Origin: Verrucomicrobiales bacterium
GTDB lineage: Bacteria; Verrucomicrobiota; Verrucomicrobiia; Limisphaerales; J093
Reading direction: 5' to 3'
DNA length: 64,000 bases
Assembly: GCA_024233305.1 (NCBI GenBank)
Contig: JACKPV010000025.1
Span: 62,001 to 126,000, forward strand
The translations under genes and the position numbers were made by a program. This document shows, in pieces, positions 52,827 through 60,832 of the stretch. How positions within the stretch are numbered: the first letter of the stretch is position 1; each line of letters opens with the position of its first letter. The notes beneath the pieces were generated by a model. That model saw nothing but the letters and a program-made list of their open reading frames with translations. It was not told the DNA's origin and ran no database searches.

Positions 52827-53965
52827 CGCACCGTTCCGGCCGTCGGCATCAACGAGCAGCCGCGCGCTTCCGCCTCGGGCGCCCGCCCTACCAGCTCGAA
52901 TCCCGCCGCCCGCCGCACCGCCAGATCGCCGGTCTGCACCGCCAGCACCGAGCGCACATTCGCCAGATCGAACACCTCGAGCAACCCCACCTCCCCCATC
53001 GCCACCTCCCGGCCGTTCTCCATGGAAACCACGCGGGCCCGCGCCCACGGCGGAAACCGGAAACAGCGACCAGCCTCGGGCAAGGCATCGCCCGCTACGT
53101 GGTCGTAGGCCTGTGAACTCAACTCGGTCATGCCGTATTCGCAGACGATGAAGGCCGACGCCACTCCCAGCCGGGCGGTGATCCATGCGTGCAGGTCCGA
53201 CCGCGGCAATTCCTGCGAACGCCCTTTGTACCCCCCCGTCTCCATCACCCGCGATCCCTTCGGCAAGGCAAGCCTCAGCCAGTTGCCCTCGAGGGCTTCC
53301 AGCAGATGCACGAAGGAAAACGCCGTCCCCAGCAGGCAGACGGGTTGCGCCCCGTCCGCCACCGCCGACAACGCCGCCATCGCACGGTCGGTATCCAACC
53401 CCCACGCCCCGTCCGTTCCCACCCGGGCCATAAACCGCTCCCGGTCTTCTTCACCGTCCCGCTGGCGATCCGCCTCCATCACCGTGCCGATCATGTGCAC
53501 GAGCGAGGAAAGCGGCGCTTCGCCCGGCGACGGCGTCAACGCGAGCAGCCGCGGGTCCGCCCCCTCCCCTGCGTCGGGCCGCAGGTGCCGTGCGAACCAG
53601 CGCGTCAGGGAAGCCTCGTAAACGGCCAGTGAAGCCGCATTGTGATGGTGTCGGCTGGGCCGGTCGAACGTCGTGCCACTCGAGTGAAACACCCGGGTAT
53701 GTTCCGTCTCGGCGAGACTTGTCCAGGCCTGGTCCTTGAACGAACGCGTGGGAACGGTCGGGATTTCGTGCCACCCGGTGACGACGTCCGGCGTTCGGCC
53801 GCGCGCTTCGCAAAGCCGGCGATAGACGGGGATTGCGTCGAACTGGAGCCGGAACAAATCAAGGGCGAGTTCGTTGAACGCGGCGTCGATCTCATGCCAT
53901 CGTCCGGCCCTCATCTGGCCCACCAAACGGTTGGCCACCTCCTGGAATGTCAGTGTGCTGGTCAT
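52823..53965 (-). CDS. luxE: LuxE-type acyl-protein synthetase/ligase
   Basis: 380 aa from ATG 53965 (MTSTLTFQEVANRLVGQM); the frame reaching to 54142 is made of the heptamer repeat and is not used. AMP-binding-fold features of the LuxE group: EIPTVPTRSFKDQ, TRVFHSSGTTFDRPSRHHH (the phosphate-binding SSGTT loop), LSSLVHMIGTV, CLLGTAFSFVHLLEAL, METGGYKGRSQELPR and VCEYGMTELSSQAYD (the YGMTELxSQ adenylation motif). It activates a fatty acid as acyl-AMP and hands it to a protein thiol or partner such as LuxC. It is coupled to luxC by a 4-bp overlap. Confidence 0.92.
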   Translation of the reverse strand: MTSTLTFQEVANRLVGQMRAGRWHEIDAAFNELALDLFRLQFDAIPVYRRLCEARGRTPDVVTGWHEIPTVPTRSFKDQAWTSLAETEHTRVFHSSGTTFDRPSRHHHNAASLAVYEASLTRWFARHLRPDAGEGADPRLLALTPSPGEAPLSSLVHMIGTVMEADRQRDGEEDRERFMARVGTDGAWGLDTDRAMAALSAVADGAQPVCLLGTAFSFVHLLEALEGNWLRLALPKGSRVMETGGYKGRSQELPRSDLHAWITARLGVASAFIVCEYGMTELSSQAYDHVAGDALPEAGRCFRFPPWARARVVSMENGREVAMGEVGLLEVFDLANVRSVLAVQTGDLAVRRAAGFELVGRAPEAEARGCSLMPTAGTVR

Positions 53966-54089
53966 GCGGTTTTGTCCTGCGCCCGCAGGCGCCGGCTGGT
54001 TGTCCGCCACAGCCGGACGCGCATGGTAACCGCCGAGGTGCCGCACGCAAGCCCGGGCTGCGCCCCACCGCCAACTCCCCGTTCCCCTC

Positions 54090-54224
54090 CCAACTCCCAA
54101 CTCCCAACTCCTGACTCCCAACTCCTGACTCCCAACTCCCAACTCCTAACTCCTGACTCCTAACTCCTGACTCCTAACTCCTGACTCCTAACTCCTAGCT
54201 CCTAACTCCCAGCTCCCAGCTCCC
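54090..54224. repeat. Heptanucleotide tandem repeat
   Basis: About 19 units of seven bases in the variants AACTCCC, AACTCCT, GACTCCT, GACTCCC and AGCTCCC. It fills the space directly between luxE and the stop codon of the oxidoreductase gene (54225). The repeats are imperfect, so slippage is less likely than in a pure array. Confidence 0.93.
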
Positions 54225-55562
54225 TCAAATCACATACGGATACCGGTTCGGCCGACCCAGCAGCCGGTTTGCCTGTTCGTCGCCCACGACCTCCTCCTTG
54301 TCGCCGTCCCAAACGAGTTTGCGGCCCAGCATGTAGGACAGGTTCCCGAGAATACAGAGGGTGGCCGTGCGATGACCGATCTCGATGTCCACCGCCGGAC
54401 GCAGGTGACCTTCGCGGATGGACTTAAACCAGTCGGCCTTGTGGTTCATGTTGAAGTCCTCGTATTCGTCCGTGCGATAGACCTCCTCGCCGCCCGGCGG
54501 CAGTTTGAAGTGGATCGCCTCGGGATTGGCGGGACGGTAGCCGCCCTCCCATTCGAGCACGAGGCGTCCGCGGTCGCCCCAGAACACGTTGCCGAACTCG
54601 GTTTCGCCCACCTTGTCCCCCGGCTGCCCCCAAACCAGGGTCCAGTCGGGATCCTTGAACGTGTAAGTAACGTCCATCGTGACGGGGCAATCCCAGATCC
54701 CCTTGAGCGGGGCGCGGCCCGTGGCCTCGACCGTGAAGGAGGTCTGCTGATCGGCGTTCATGCACCAGAGAATGGTGCTGAACTGGTGGGCCCCGCGATC
54801 CCGGATCTGGCCCCCGCCGATCTCGAGGAACCAACGGAAGTTGGCCGGATGATACCGCCGGTTGAACTCGCGCCAGGGCAGCGGCCCCACCCAGAGATCC
54901 CAGTCCAACCCCTCGGGCGGCGGCCCATCCGGCAGGGGCTTTTCATCGACCGGATTGGCATAGTGCCAGCAGGTCACCTTGTTCACCCGGCCGACGATGC
55001 CGTTGCGAATGGCGCGGCAGGTATGCCAGCCGCCCAACGCCGTTCGGGCCTGTGCGCCCACCTGCACCGCGACCCGGTTGGCCCGCGCGGCCTCCACCAT
55101 CGCCCGCCCTTCGCGCACGGTCACCGACGACGGCTTCTCGACGTAGACGTGCTTGCCCATCTGACAGGCGTGAACGGTCATCGTGGCGTGCCAATGATCC
55201 GGCGTGGCGATGACCACGGCATCGAGGTCCTTGCGCTCGATGAGCCGGCGGTAGTCACGGTAGGTGGCCACCTCACCGCCCACGGTGCCCGCAGCGGTGA
55301 TCAGGAAGTTCTCGTCGGCGTCGCAAACGGCGGCCACGCGGACTTTTCCCTCCGACTGGAACCGCACCATGTTGCGGACATGGTTCATCCCCATGCCGCC
55401 GGTCCCGATGTGGCCCACGACAAAGCGATTGTTGGCGCCCGGCCGCCCGGGCGCCGCCAACACCCCGGACGGCAATGCCTGCCACGCCGCGGTGGCGGCA
55501 ATGCTGGTCCGCAGGAACCGACGACGGCTGATCGAAGGAAGGAGGGGCTGAGACGCATTCAT
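54225..55562 (-). CDS. Tat-exported Gfo/Idh/MocA family oxidoreductase
   Basis: 445 aa from ATG 55562 (MNASQPLLPSISRRRFLRTSIAATAAWQALPSGVLA), carrying the Tat motif SRRRFLRT. The NAD(P) fold has FVVGHIGTGGMGMNHVRNM (GxGGMG), AAVCDADE, IATPDHWH and the catalytic VEKPSSVTV. The C-terminal domain has the Tat-subclass pattern WDLWVGPLPWREFNRRYHPANFRWFLEIGGGQIRDRGAHQFSTILWCMN and ends RLLGRPNRYPYVI. Probable periplasmic sugar or polyol oxidoreductase of unknown substrate. It is followed closely by a heptamer repeat, then luxE. Confidence 0.93.
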   Translation of the reverse strand: MNASQPLLPSISRRRFLRTSIAATAAWQALPSGVLAAPGRPGANNRFVVGHIGTGGMGMNHVRNMVRFQSEGKVRVAAVCDADENFLITAAGTVGGEVATYRDYRRLIERKDLDAVVIATPDHWHATMTVHACQMGKHVYVEKPSSVTVREGRAMVEAARANRVAVQVGAQARTALGGWHTCRAIRNGIVGRVNKVTCWHYANPVDEKPLPDGPPPEGLDWDLWVGPLPWREFNRRYHPANFRWFLEIGGGQIRDRGAHQFSTILWCMNADQQTSFTVEATGRAPLKGIWDCPVTMDVTYTFKDPDWTLVWGQPGDKVGETEFGNVFWGDRGRLVLEWEGGYRPANPEAIHFKLPPGGEEVYRTDEYEDFNMNHKADWFKSIREGHLRPAVDIEIGHRTATLCILGNLSYMLGRKLVWDGDKEEVVGDEQANRLLGRPNRYPYVI

Positions 55563-55708
55563 GACGATGTGGCGATTACGGATGAAACTGCGAAAAGGGG
55601 CGCCGGGTACCAATCCCAAACCGCGCCGGTCCCGGGCCAAAACCGGCGCGAACCGAACGGCGGCGACCGCAGGACGCAACCGCCGCCGTTCGGCCGCCGG
55701 ACAGCGGA

Positions 55709-57670
55709 CTATTTGGTCTTCTCCTCGACCTGGCGGAGGAGGTTGCGCGCGCGTTCGGCGAGGTTCGCATTGTCGCCCGCCGCCACCTGCCGCAGGGGGT
55801 CCTTGAGGGTGTTCAACGCGGCGGCGCCCGGGTTGCCCTTGAGCAGCAGGTCCGTCACCGAGAGCAGCGCGGCGGCGGCTTCGTTCCGGATGGCTTCGTT
55901 GGCCAGATGCGGCACGATCCGCGCCACGGCGTCCGCCCGCGCCACGGCGCCGAGGGCCCCCAGCAGCAGGCGCTTCTCCTCATCCCGCTCGATCGCCTGC
56001 GCCGCCTCGTCGCACATCGCCAGGCGATCCTCGGGAGACATTTCGGCCTGGGCGGCGAGCCGGAGGTAACCGCGCAGGGCCAGCACCCGCTCCGTAGGAG
56101 AACCCGGGTTCCCAACCAGGGCCAGCAGGGCGGGCGCGGCGTCCGCCGTCTTCCAGTCCGCCAGCACCCGCAGGGCGGCGCCCCGGACCTCGGGATCGGA
56201 GTCTTTAAGGGAGGAACGGACCGCGCCCAGGGCCGCCCCGCCGCCGACCGCCCCCAACAGGCGCAGAATGGCGGAGCGCTGGGGCGGGGTGCCGCGCGCC
56301 AACCGGTCCACCAGAGCACCCACCTGGGCCGCCGCAGCGTCCGAACGCGAATACACCTGCCGCACGGCCTCCTCGGCGGCCTCGCGGTCAACGGTCGCTT
56401 TCGCTTGCATCAGCAAATCCAGCAGCGCCGGAATCTGAACCGCCCCCCCGAGTTCCGCCACAGCCCGGATCGCGGCCGGCCGGACCCGGTCCGCGCCCTC
56501 ACCGGCGAGCTTGAGCAGGGCCGAGAGGCTGTTGGTCATGCGCCGTCGTTGGATCAATTCGATCGCCAGCAACTGCGTCCCCGGATCGAGGTCCTTCAAC
56601 ATGTCCATCACCGCGGCGTCCACCGCCGCCCCCCGAAGCGAGGCATAGCTCTCCCGGGCCGCCTCGCGCACATCGCGATCCGGATCGCCCAGCAGGCCCT
56701 CGAGCACCGGCACCGCCGTCGGGCTGCCCAGGGCGGCGATGGCCCCGAGGGCGGCGATTCGCACCGGTTTGGGGCCGGTCTGCGCCACCGCAAACAGCCG
56801 CGGATTCGCGGCCGGATCCTGTCGCCGACCGAGAGCCTGGATGACCACCACCTGCCGGTCGGCATTCAGCCCGGACAACTCGCCCACCAGCGCCTGCGTG
56901 AGGCCGGGTTCACGACTGCTCAGCGCGGCACTGACCGCGGCGCTGAACAGGATGTAGTCGGGTCGGTGCAGCATCTGGCGCAACAGCGCCACCCCGTCGG
57001 CGCCGCGGGTGAGAATCGCGCCGCGCAGGGCCGCCGTCCGCACCTGATGGGGCAGCCACTCGTCCTCGTAGTGGTCGTAGATGGCCAGCGCCGCCTCGCG
57101 TTCCCCCCGGCGCACCAGGGATTCCGCGCAACGTCCGAGGCCTTCACACAGCGAAACGACGTTTTCCGTGGGCGCGTATTCGGTGGCGGCCAGCAGGGCA
57201 CGGCCGGCGGCGGGGATGCCGATTTTCCCGAGGGCGCGGGCGGCCGCCTGGGCCACCTCGGCCTGCCGGTGATCCAACAGCCGGATCAACGGCTCCACGG
57301 CGGCTTCGCAGCGCCGGACTCCCAGGCTGCCGATAACCCCTGCTTGGAGCCGGCCTTCCAGGCGGTTCAGGGCCGCCAGCAGGACCTGGTCGACCTCGGG
57401 GCTGGGATTCGGTTCGAGGGCGTAGCGGGCCATGTGCGAGAGGGATTCGTCGTCCAGCAAGCCGGCCAGGACCGGCACGGCCTCGGGGCCGCCCAGGATG
57501 GCGAGTTGCCGGCAGGCGTCCATGCGTTCCTTGAGGGTCCCGCCGGACCGGAGCACGGCGAGGCATTGCTCGGCGGACCGGGCCAGCAGCGGGGTGGGCG
57601 CCTGGGCCAGGGCGCCGGCGGACAGACCGAGAACGGCGGCCGCCAACAGCAGGTTTAACGGGGATTTCAT
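55709..57670 (-). CDS. Exported HEAT-repeat protein
   Basis: 653 aa from ATG 57670 (signal MKSPLNLLLAAAVLGLSAGALAQ). The whole mature part is an alpha-solenoid of HEAT/PBS-lyase-type repeats of about 30-40 residues, for example CRQLAILGGPEAVPVLAGLLDDE, AVEPLIRLLDHRQAEVAQAAARALGKIG, AAIAALGSPTAVPVLEGLLGDPDRDVREAARESYASL and ALGAVRSSLKDSDPEVRGAALRVLADW. No catalytic residues are visible; a protein-binding scaffold is likely. It sits between two Tat-exported Gfo/Idh/MocA genes, 38 bp after one and about 150 bp before the other, so it is probably in the same transcript. Such neighbours recur in Verrucomicrobia and Planctomycetes, but the link is unexplained. Confidence 0.9.
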   Translation of the reverse strand: MKSPLNLLLAAAVLGLSAGALAQAPTPLLARSAEQCLAVLRSGGTLKERMDACRQLAILGGPEAVPVLAGLLDDESLSHMARYALEPNPSPEVDQVLLAALNRLEGRLQAGVIGSLGVRRCEAAVEPLIRLLDHRQAEVAQAAARALGKIGIPAAGRALLAATEYAPTENVVSLCEGLGRCAESLVRRGEREAALAIYDHYEDEWLPHQVRTAALRGAILTRGADGVALLRQMLHRPDYILFSAAVSAALSSREPGLTQALVGELSGLNADRQVVVIQALGRRQDPAANPRLFAVAQTGPKPVRIAALGAIAALGSPTAVPVLEGLLGDPDRDVREAARESYASLRGAAVDAAVMDMLKDLDPGTQLLAIELIQRRRMTNSLSALLKLAGEGADRVRPAAIRAVAELGGAVQIPALLDLLMQAKATVDREAAEEAVRQVYSRSDAAAAQVGALVDRLARGTPPQRSAILRLLGAVGGGAALGAVRSSLKDSDPEVRGAALRVLADWKTADAAPALLALVGNPGSPTERVLALRGYLRLAAQAEMSPEDRLAMCDEAAQAIERDEEKRLLLGALGAVARADAVARIVPHLANEAIRNEAAAALLSVTDLLLKGNPGAAALNTLKDPLRQVAAGDNANLAERARNLLRQVEEKTK

Positions 57671-57708
57671 GGTGGTGATGAGCTTTCTCTGCGGTTGCGG
57701 GACAAGGG

Positions 57709-59046
57709 TCAGATGATCCACGGCGAACGCATGGCGCGCGAGCGCAGCCGGTTGGCCTGCGCATCGCCCGGGAACTCCTCCTTCACGGGATCATATTTCA
57801 CGTTGCGTTTCAGCCACATGCAGATGTTCGCCGCGTGCACGGAGGACATCGAACGGTGCATGACCACGGGATTGGCCACCGTTTGCCGGCGCGATTTCAC
57901 GCAATCGAAGAAATCGCGCACGTGGCTCATGGGGCGCTGCGTGCGGGCGATGTAGTCGCGCACGATCCGGTTGAACTCGGCCAGCAGCGCCGGCGAGGAG
58001 CAATCGGGCCGGGAATACCCGTCCGCCGCCGCCACCCACCCCTCGGGCCCCTCGAAACGCATGCCACACGAGCCGCGCCACCAGCGGTCGCCCCGTTCGA
58101 GCGTCATCACCGTGCCATCCGCGAAGCGCGTGACCATGCCGTCGCCGCTCTCATTCGGAACGTATTCATACTCGACAGGCGAGGTGTCCAGCTTGTCGAG
58201 CCCGGCCTGCGCCTGGGCAAATGTGTGCGCCCCCCATTCCCCGATGCAACTGGTGTGGAAATCGTAGAATCCCCGCCAGCCGCCGCGGGTGTAAGCGGCG
58301 TTGTAGGGCCGCCAGGGACACGGCCCGAGCCACTGGTCCCAGTCGACCTCGCCGCCCGTCGGCAGTGGTTCCTCGGGCAGCCAATCGTGGCGCATCTCCG
58401 CGGCGTCCCACGGGGCGATATGCGCCCGGGCCGTGTGCACCTTGCCCAGCAATCCCTGGCGCGCCGCCTCGATGCAGAACACGAAATTCGCCTCGCTCAG
58501 CCGCTGGGTGCCGGTCTGATAAATCCGCCCGTAACGGCGTGCGGTCTCCACCACCGCCTGGCCTTCCGCAATCGTCATCGCCGAGGGCTTCTCGGAATAA
58601 ACGTCCTTGCCCGCGCGCATCGCCAGGATGGCCGCCAACGCATGCCAGCGATCCCCCGGCGCGCTCAATACCGCGTCGATATCCGTCCGTTCGGCAAGGA
58701 ACTCCCGGATGTCGTGATAGAGCTTGCAGTCCTGGTTGCCGTAAAACTCGTCGGCAATCTGCTTCACCCGCTCCCGCCGCGCCCGTTGCGGATCGCAGTC
58801 GGCCACGAACACGACGTCCTTCTCGGGGAGCATCCACCGCAGATCGTGGGAACCGCGGTTCCCGACCCCGAGGCCGCCGAGCACGATCTTCTCACTGGGC
58901 GGCACGGCGCCGTTGAGGCCCAGCACGCGGCCGGGCACCACCAGCGGGGCCGCGAGCAGGCCGCCGCCGAGGGAGAGGCGTCGCAGAAAACCCCGCCGGC
59001 TGAGCGCCGCGGGCCGCCAGGGGGGAACAGACGGGTGAGTTGACAT
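57709..59046 (-). CDS. Tat-exported Gfo/Idh/MocA family oxidoreductase
   Basis: 445 aa from ATG 59046 (MSTHPSVPPWRPAALSRRGFLRRLSLGGGLLAAPLVVPG), with the Tat motif SRRGFLRRL. The Rossmann core has KIVLGGLGVGNRGSHDL (glycine motif), FVADCDPQRARRERV, SAPGDRWHALAA and SEKPSAMTIAEG with the catalytic Lys. Its C-terminal domain follows the same Tat-subclass plan (DWDQWLGPCPWRPYNAAYTRGGWRGFYDFHTSCIGEWGAHTFAQAQAG) and ends NRLRSRAMRSPWII. It belongs to the same branch as the protein of 54225-55562 but is only distantly similar. It is the first gene of a probable minus-strand transcript with the HEAT-repeat gene. Substrate unknown. Confidence 0.93.
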   Translation of the reverse strand: MSTHPSVPPWRPAALSRRGFLRRLSLGGGLLAAPLVVPGRVLGLNGAVPPSEKIVLGGLGVGNRGSHDLRWMLPEKDVVFVADCDPQRARRERVKQIADEFYGNQDCKLYHDIREFLAERTDIDAVLSAPGDRWHALAAILAMRAGKDVYSEKPSAMTIAEGQAVVETARRYGRIYQTGTQRLSEANFVFCIEAARQGLLGKVHTARAHIAPWDAAEMRHDWLPEEPLPTGGEVDWDQWLGPCPWRPYNAAYTRGGWRGFYDFHTSCIGEWGAHTFAQAQAGLDKLDTSPVEYEYVPNESGDGMVTRFADGTVMTLERGDRWWRGSCGMRFEGPEGWVAAADGYSRPDCSSPALLAEFNRIVRDYIARTQRPMSHVRDFFDCVKSRRQTVANPVVMHRSMSSVHAANICMWLKRNVKYDPVKEEFPGDAQANRLRSRAMRSPWII

Positions 59047-59171
59047 GCCGCCGAACCTAGCAGGGAGCCCGGCGGCGGGGAAGCCCAGGTTTACGGCGAA
59101 CCTTCACCCGGTCGCGGCGTTCCGTTCCCAGGCCACCGACCGCGGGGATCGGCAGGCCCGCACAGGCCCGG

Positions 59172-59363
59172 CCGTGACGATTCAGGGGATGGTGGCCGCC
59201 GACGTGCGGTCCGCGCATGATGCAGTGGGGATCCGTCCACCTGCCGCTGAACGCGACGATTCACCGCAACGTGACTGCCGGTCGGAACCGGCGGGACTCC
59301 CCAAGCCCAGGAAGATCAGCGCCGACTGCACGTCGGCGGCTACCCTGTGTTGAATCGATACGG
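59172..59363. repeat. MITE-like element, type A copy 2
   Basis: 192 bp. The left end reads inward CCGTGACGATTCAGG and the right end inward CCGTATCGATTCAACAC. The inner palindromes GGCCGCCGACGTGCGGTCC and GCGCCGACTGCACGTCGGCG match copy 1. The right flank is CTAAG; the left flank (CCCGG) does not match it, so one side may have changed. Confidence 0.7.
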
Positions 59364-59368
59364 CTAAG

Positions 59369-59561
59369 CCGTAACCATGCAGTGGGATTCACCACGGATG
59401 GGCGCGGATGGGCACGGATATTGAGGGAAACCAGAATCGCGCGCCCTGGGTTCGGGCTCACCATTTAGTGAGGCTTCCCGGCTTCTCCGCCAGGGCGGCA
59501 GCGCCGCGCCCCATCCGTGGCATCCGTGCCCATCCGCGGTCCTTTGACTGAACGGTTACGG
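59369..59561. repeat. MITE-like element, type B copy 3
   Basis: 193 bp. Ends CCGTAACCATGCAG and, inward from the right, CCGTAACCGTTCAG. Flanked by direct repeats CTAAG (59364-59368 and 59562-59566). Its sequence is close to the copy at 9732-9924. It abuts the type A element, sharing one CTAAG. Confidence 0.8.
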
Positions 59562-59599
59562 CTAAGCCGTCTTTCACCTCCTGAACCGCGCACAACCGG

Positions 59600-59940
59600 G
59601 TGACGAACATGGTCGACGGCATCGCCACCACCGCTAACAGCTGCTGGCCGGGCGGACGTCTCAACTCCAAAGCCGGCCCCTGGACCGCCGCCACCGTCTC
59701 TTGGGGCTACGCCAACACCGTCCCCGGCCGCCGCGCCAGCCTGACCCTCCAGCAACCGAGCGGTCCCTGGAGCCAGACCTACACCTGGCACAAGGTCGGG
59801 CGCCTCACCAACCTGGTGTCCGACAACCGGACCCCGACCGCGTTCACCGTCAACAGCGAGAACGAACTGACCAGCGGCCCGGACAGCGCCTGCACCTGGG
59901 ACGCCAACGGTCGGATTCGCTTTCCCTCCAGGTTCCATGC
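59600..59940 (+). pseudogene. RHS/YD-repeat fragment
   Basis: About 115 codons starting NMVDGIATTANSCWPGGRLNSKAGPWTAATVSWGYANTVPGRRASLTLQQPSGPWSQTYTWHKVGRLTNLVSDNRTPTAFTVNSENELTSGP show the YD-repeat pattern (GxxxTxxxxxxxxxGRL). There is no start region, shell core or toxin tip, and the frame soon loses the pattern. It is a relic of an RHS gene, possibly a silent donor or the debris of a deletion next to two MITEs. The DNA to 60178 has no gene. Confidence 0.7.
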
Positions 59941-60178
59941 GGTTCCTGCCGCCCGAATCAATTGACTTCCGTCCTCGGGCTCATACGTCGTCCCAAAGCG
60001 CGCAACACTCGCAAGCAGAGTCGTTCTTCGCGCTCGCCCTCGCACACCCGGCCGTCCGAATTCGATTTGTTCTTCGCCGTCACGGAGGCGGGTCAGAGGA
60101 TTTCGATCGCGAAGGGCGGGCCGAAGGAAATGCGTCGAGCCTCATCGGCGACCCATGATCGTGGCCCGCCGCGACGTG

Positions 60179-60832
60179 TCACGGCGACCGATCCTGACCG
60201 GCGAACAGGATGGCGGCCTGGGTTCGTGTGTGGACACGGAGCTTCACGAAGACGCGGTCCAGCGTGTTGCGAACGGTCTTCACCCCGAGGTCCAGCGCCT
60301 GGGCGACCTCCTTGTCCGTCAGACCCTTGGCCACTTCGGCGAGCACGCGCAACTCGCCACGCGTCAGCGACGCGAGCGGATTCGCCGCGGGTTTCCCACC
60401 AGCGGGCGCGGCCACGGAACCGAGGGCGTGGTCGAACACGGGATTCCCGGCCATCACCTCTCGGACCGCTTCGGCGATCCGCAGCGCATCGTTGTGTTTG
60501 AGCAAGTAACCCTCCGCCCCGGCCTCCATTGCCGCCAGGACCAACGGCGCATCGGCATAGGAAGTGAGGCACAGGAACCGGATACGGGGATGCGAGAGCT
60601 TCACCTGACGGCAGACGTCCAGGCCGTCTCCGTCGGGCAACCGCAGGTCCAGCAGCACGACTTCGGGGTGCAGCCGCGCCACCGCCCGCAGCGCGGACTC
60701 GATCGAATCGGCCTCCCCCACCACGCGAATGTCCGACGCGACCTCCTCCACCACTCGCAGGCCGGCCCGGACAATCGGATGATCGTCCACCAGCAACAGC
60801 CGGATGGGGGCGCTTCGTGCCGCGGTTGTCAT
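60179..60832 (-). CDS. NarL/LuxR-family response regulator
   Basis: 217 aa from ATG 60832, which overlaps the sensor-kinase stop by 4 bp. The receiver domain has LLLVDDHPIVRAGL (acidic pocket DD), VVLLDLRLPDGDGL (phospho-acceptor Asp) and FLCLTSYADA, then AGAEGYLLKHND (conserved Lys). The C-terminal LuxR-type helix-turn-helix is LTRGELRVLAEVAKGLTDKEVAQALDLGVKTVRNTLDRVFVKLRV. It should bind DNA when phosphorylated by the kinase encoded directly upstream. A palindrome before the kinase gene is a candidate autoregulatory site. Confidence 0.95.
   Translation of the reverse strand: MTTAARSAPIRLLLVDDHPIVRAGLRVVEEVASDIRVVGEADSIESALRAVARLHPEVVLLDLRLPDGDGLDVCRQVKLSHPRIRFLCLTSYADAPLVLAAMEAGAEGYLLKHNDALRIAEAVREVMAGNPVFDHALGSVAAPAGGKPAANPLASLTRGELRVLAEVAKGLTDKEVAQALDLGVKTVRNTLDRVFVKLRVHTRTQAAILFAGQDRSP

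Noticed and set aside
52827..53405. N-terminal extension of luxC
   Set aside because: It lies over luxE in another frame; LuxC homology starts at the coupled ATG at 52826.
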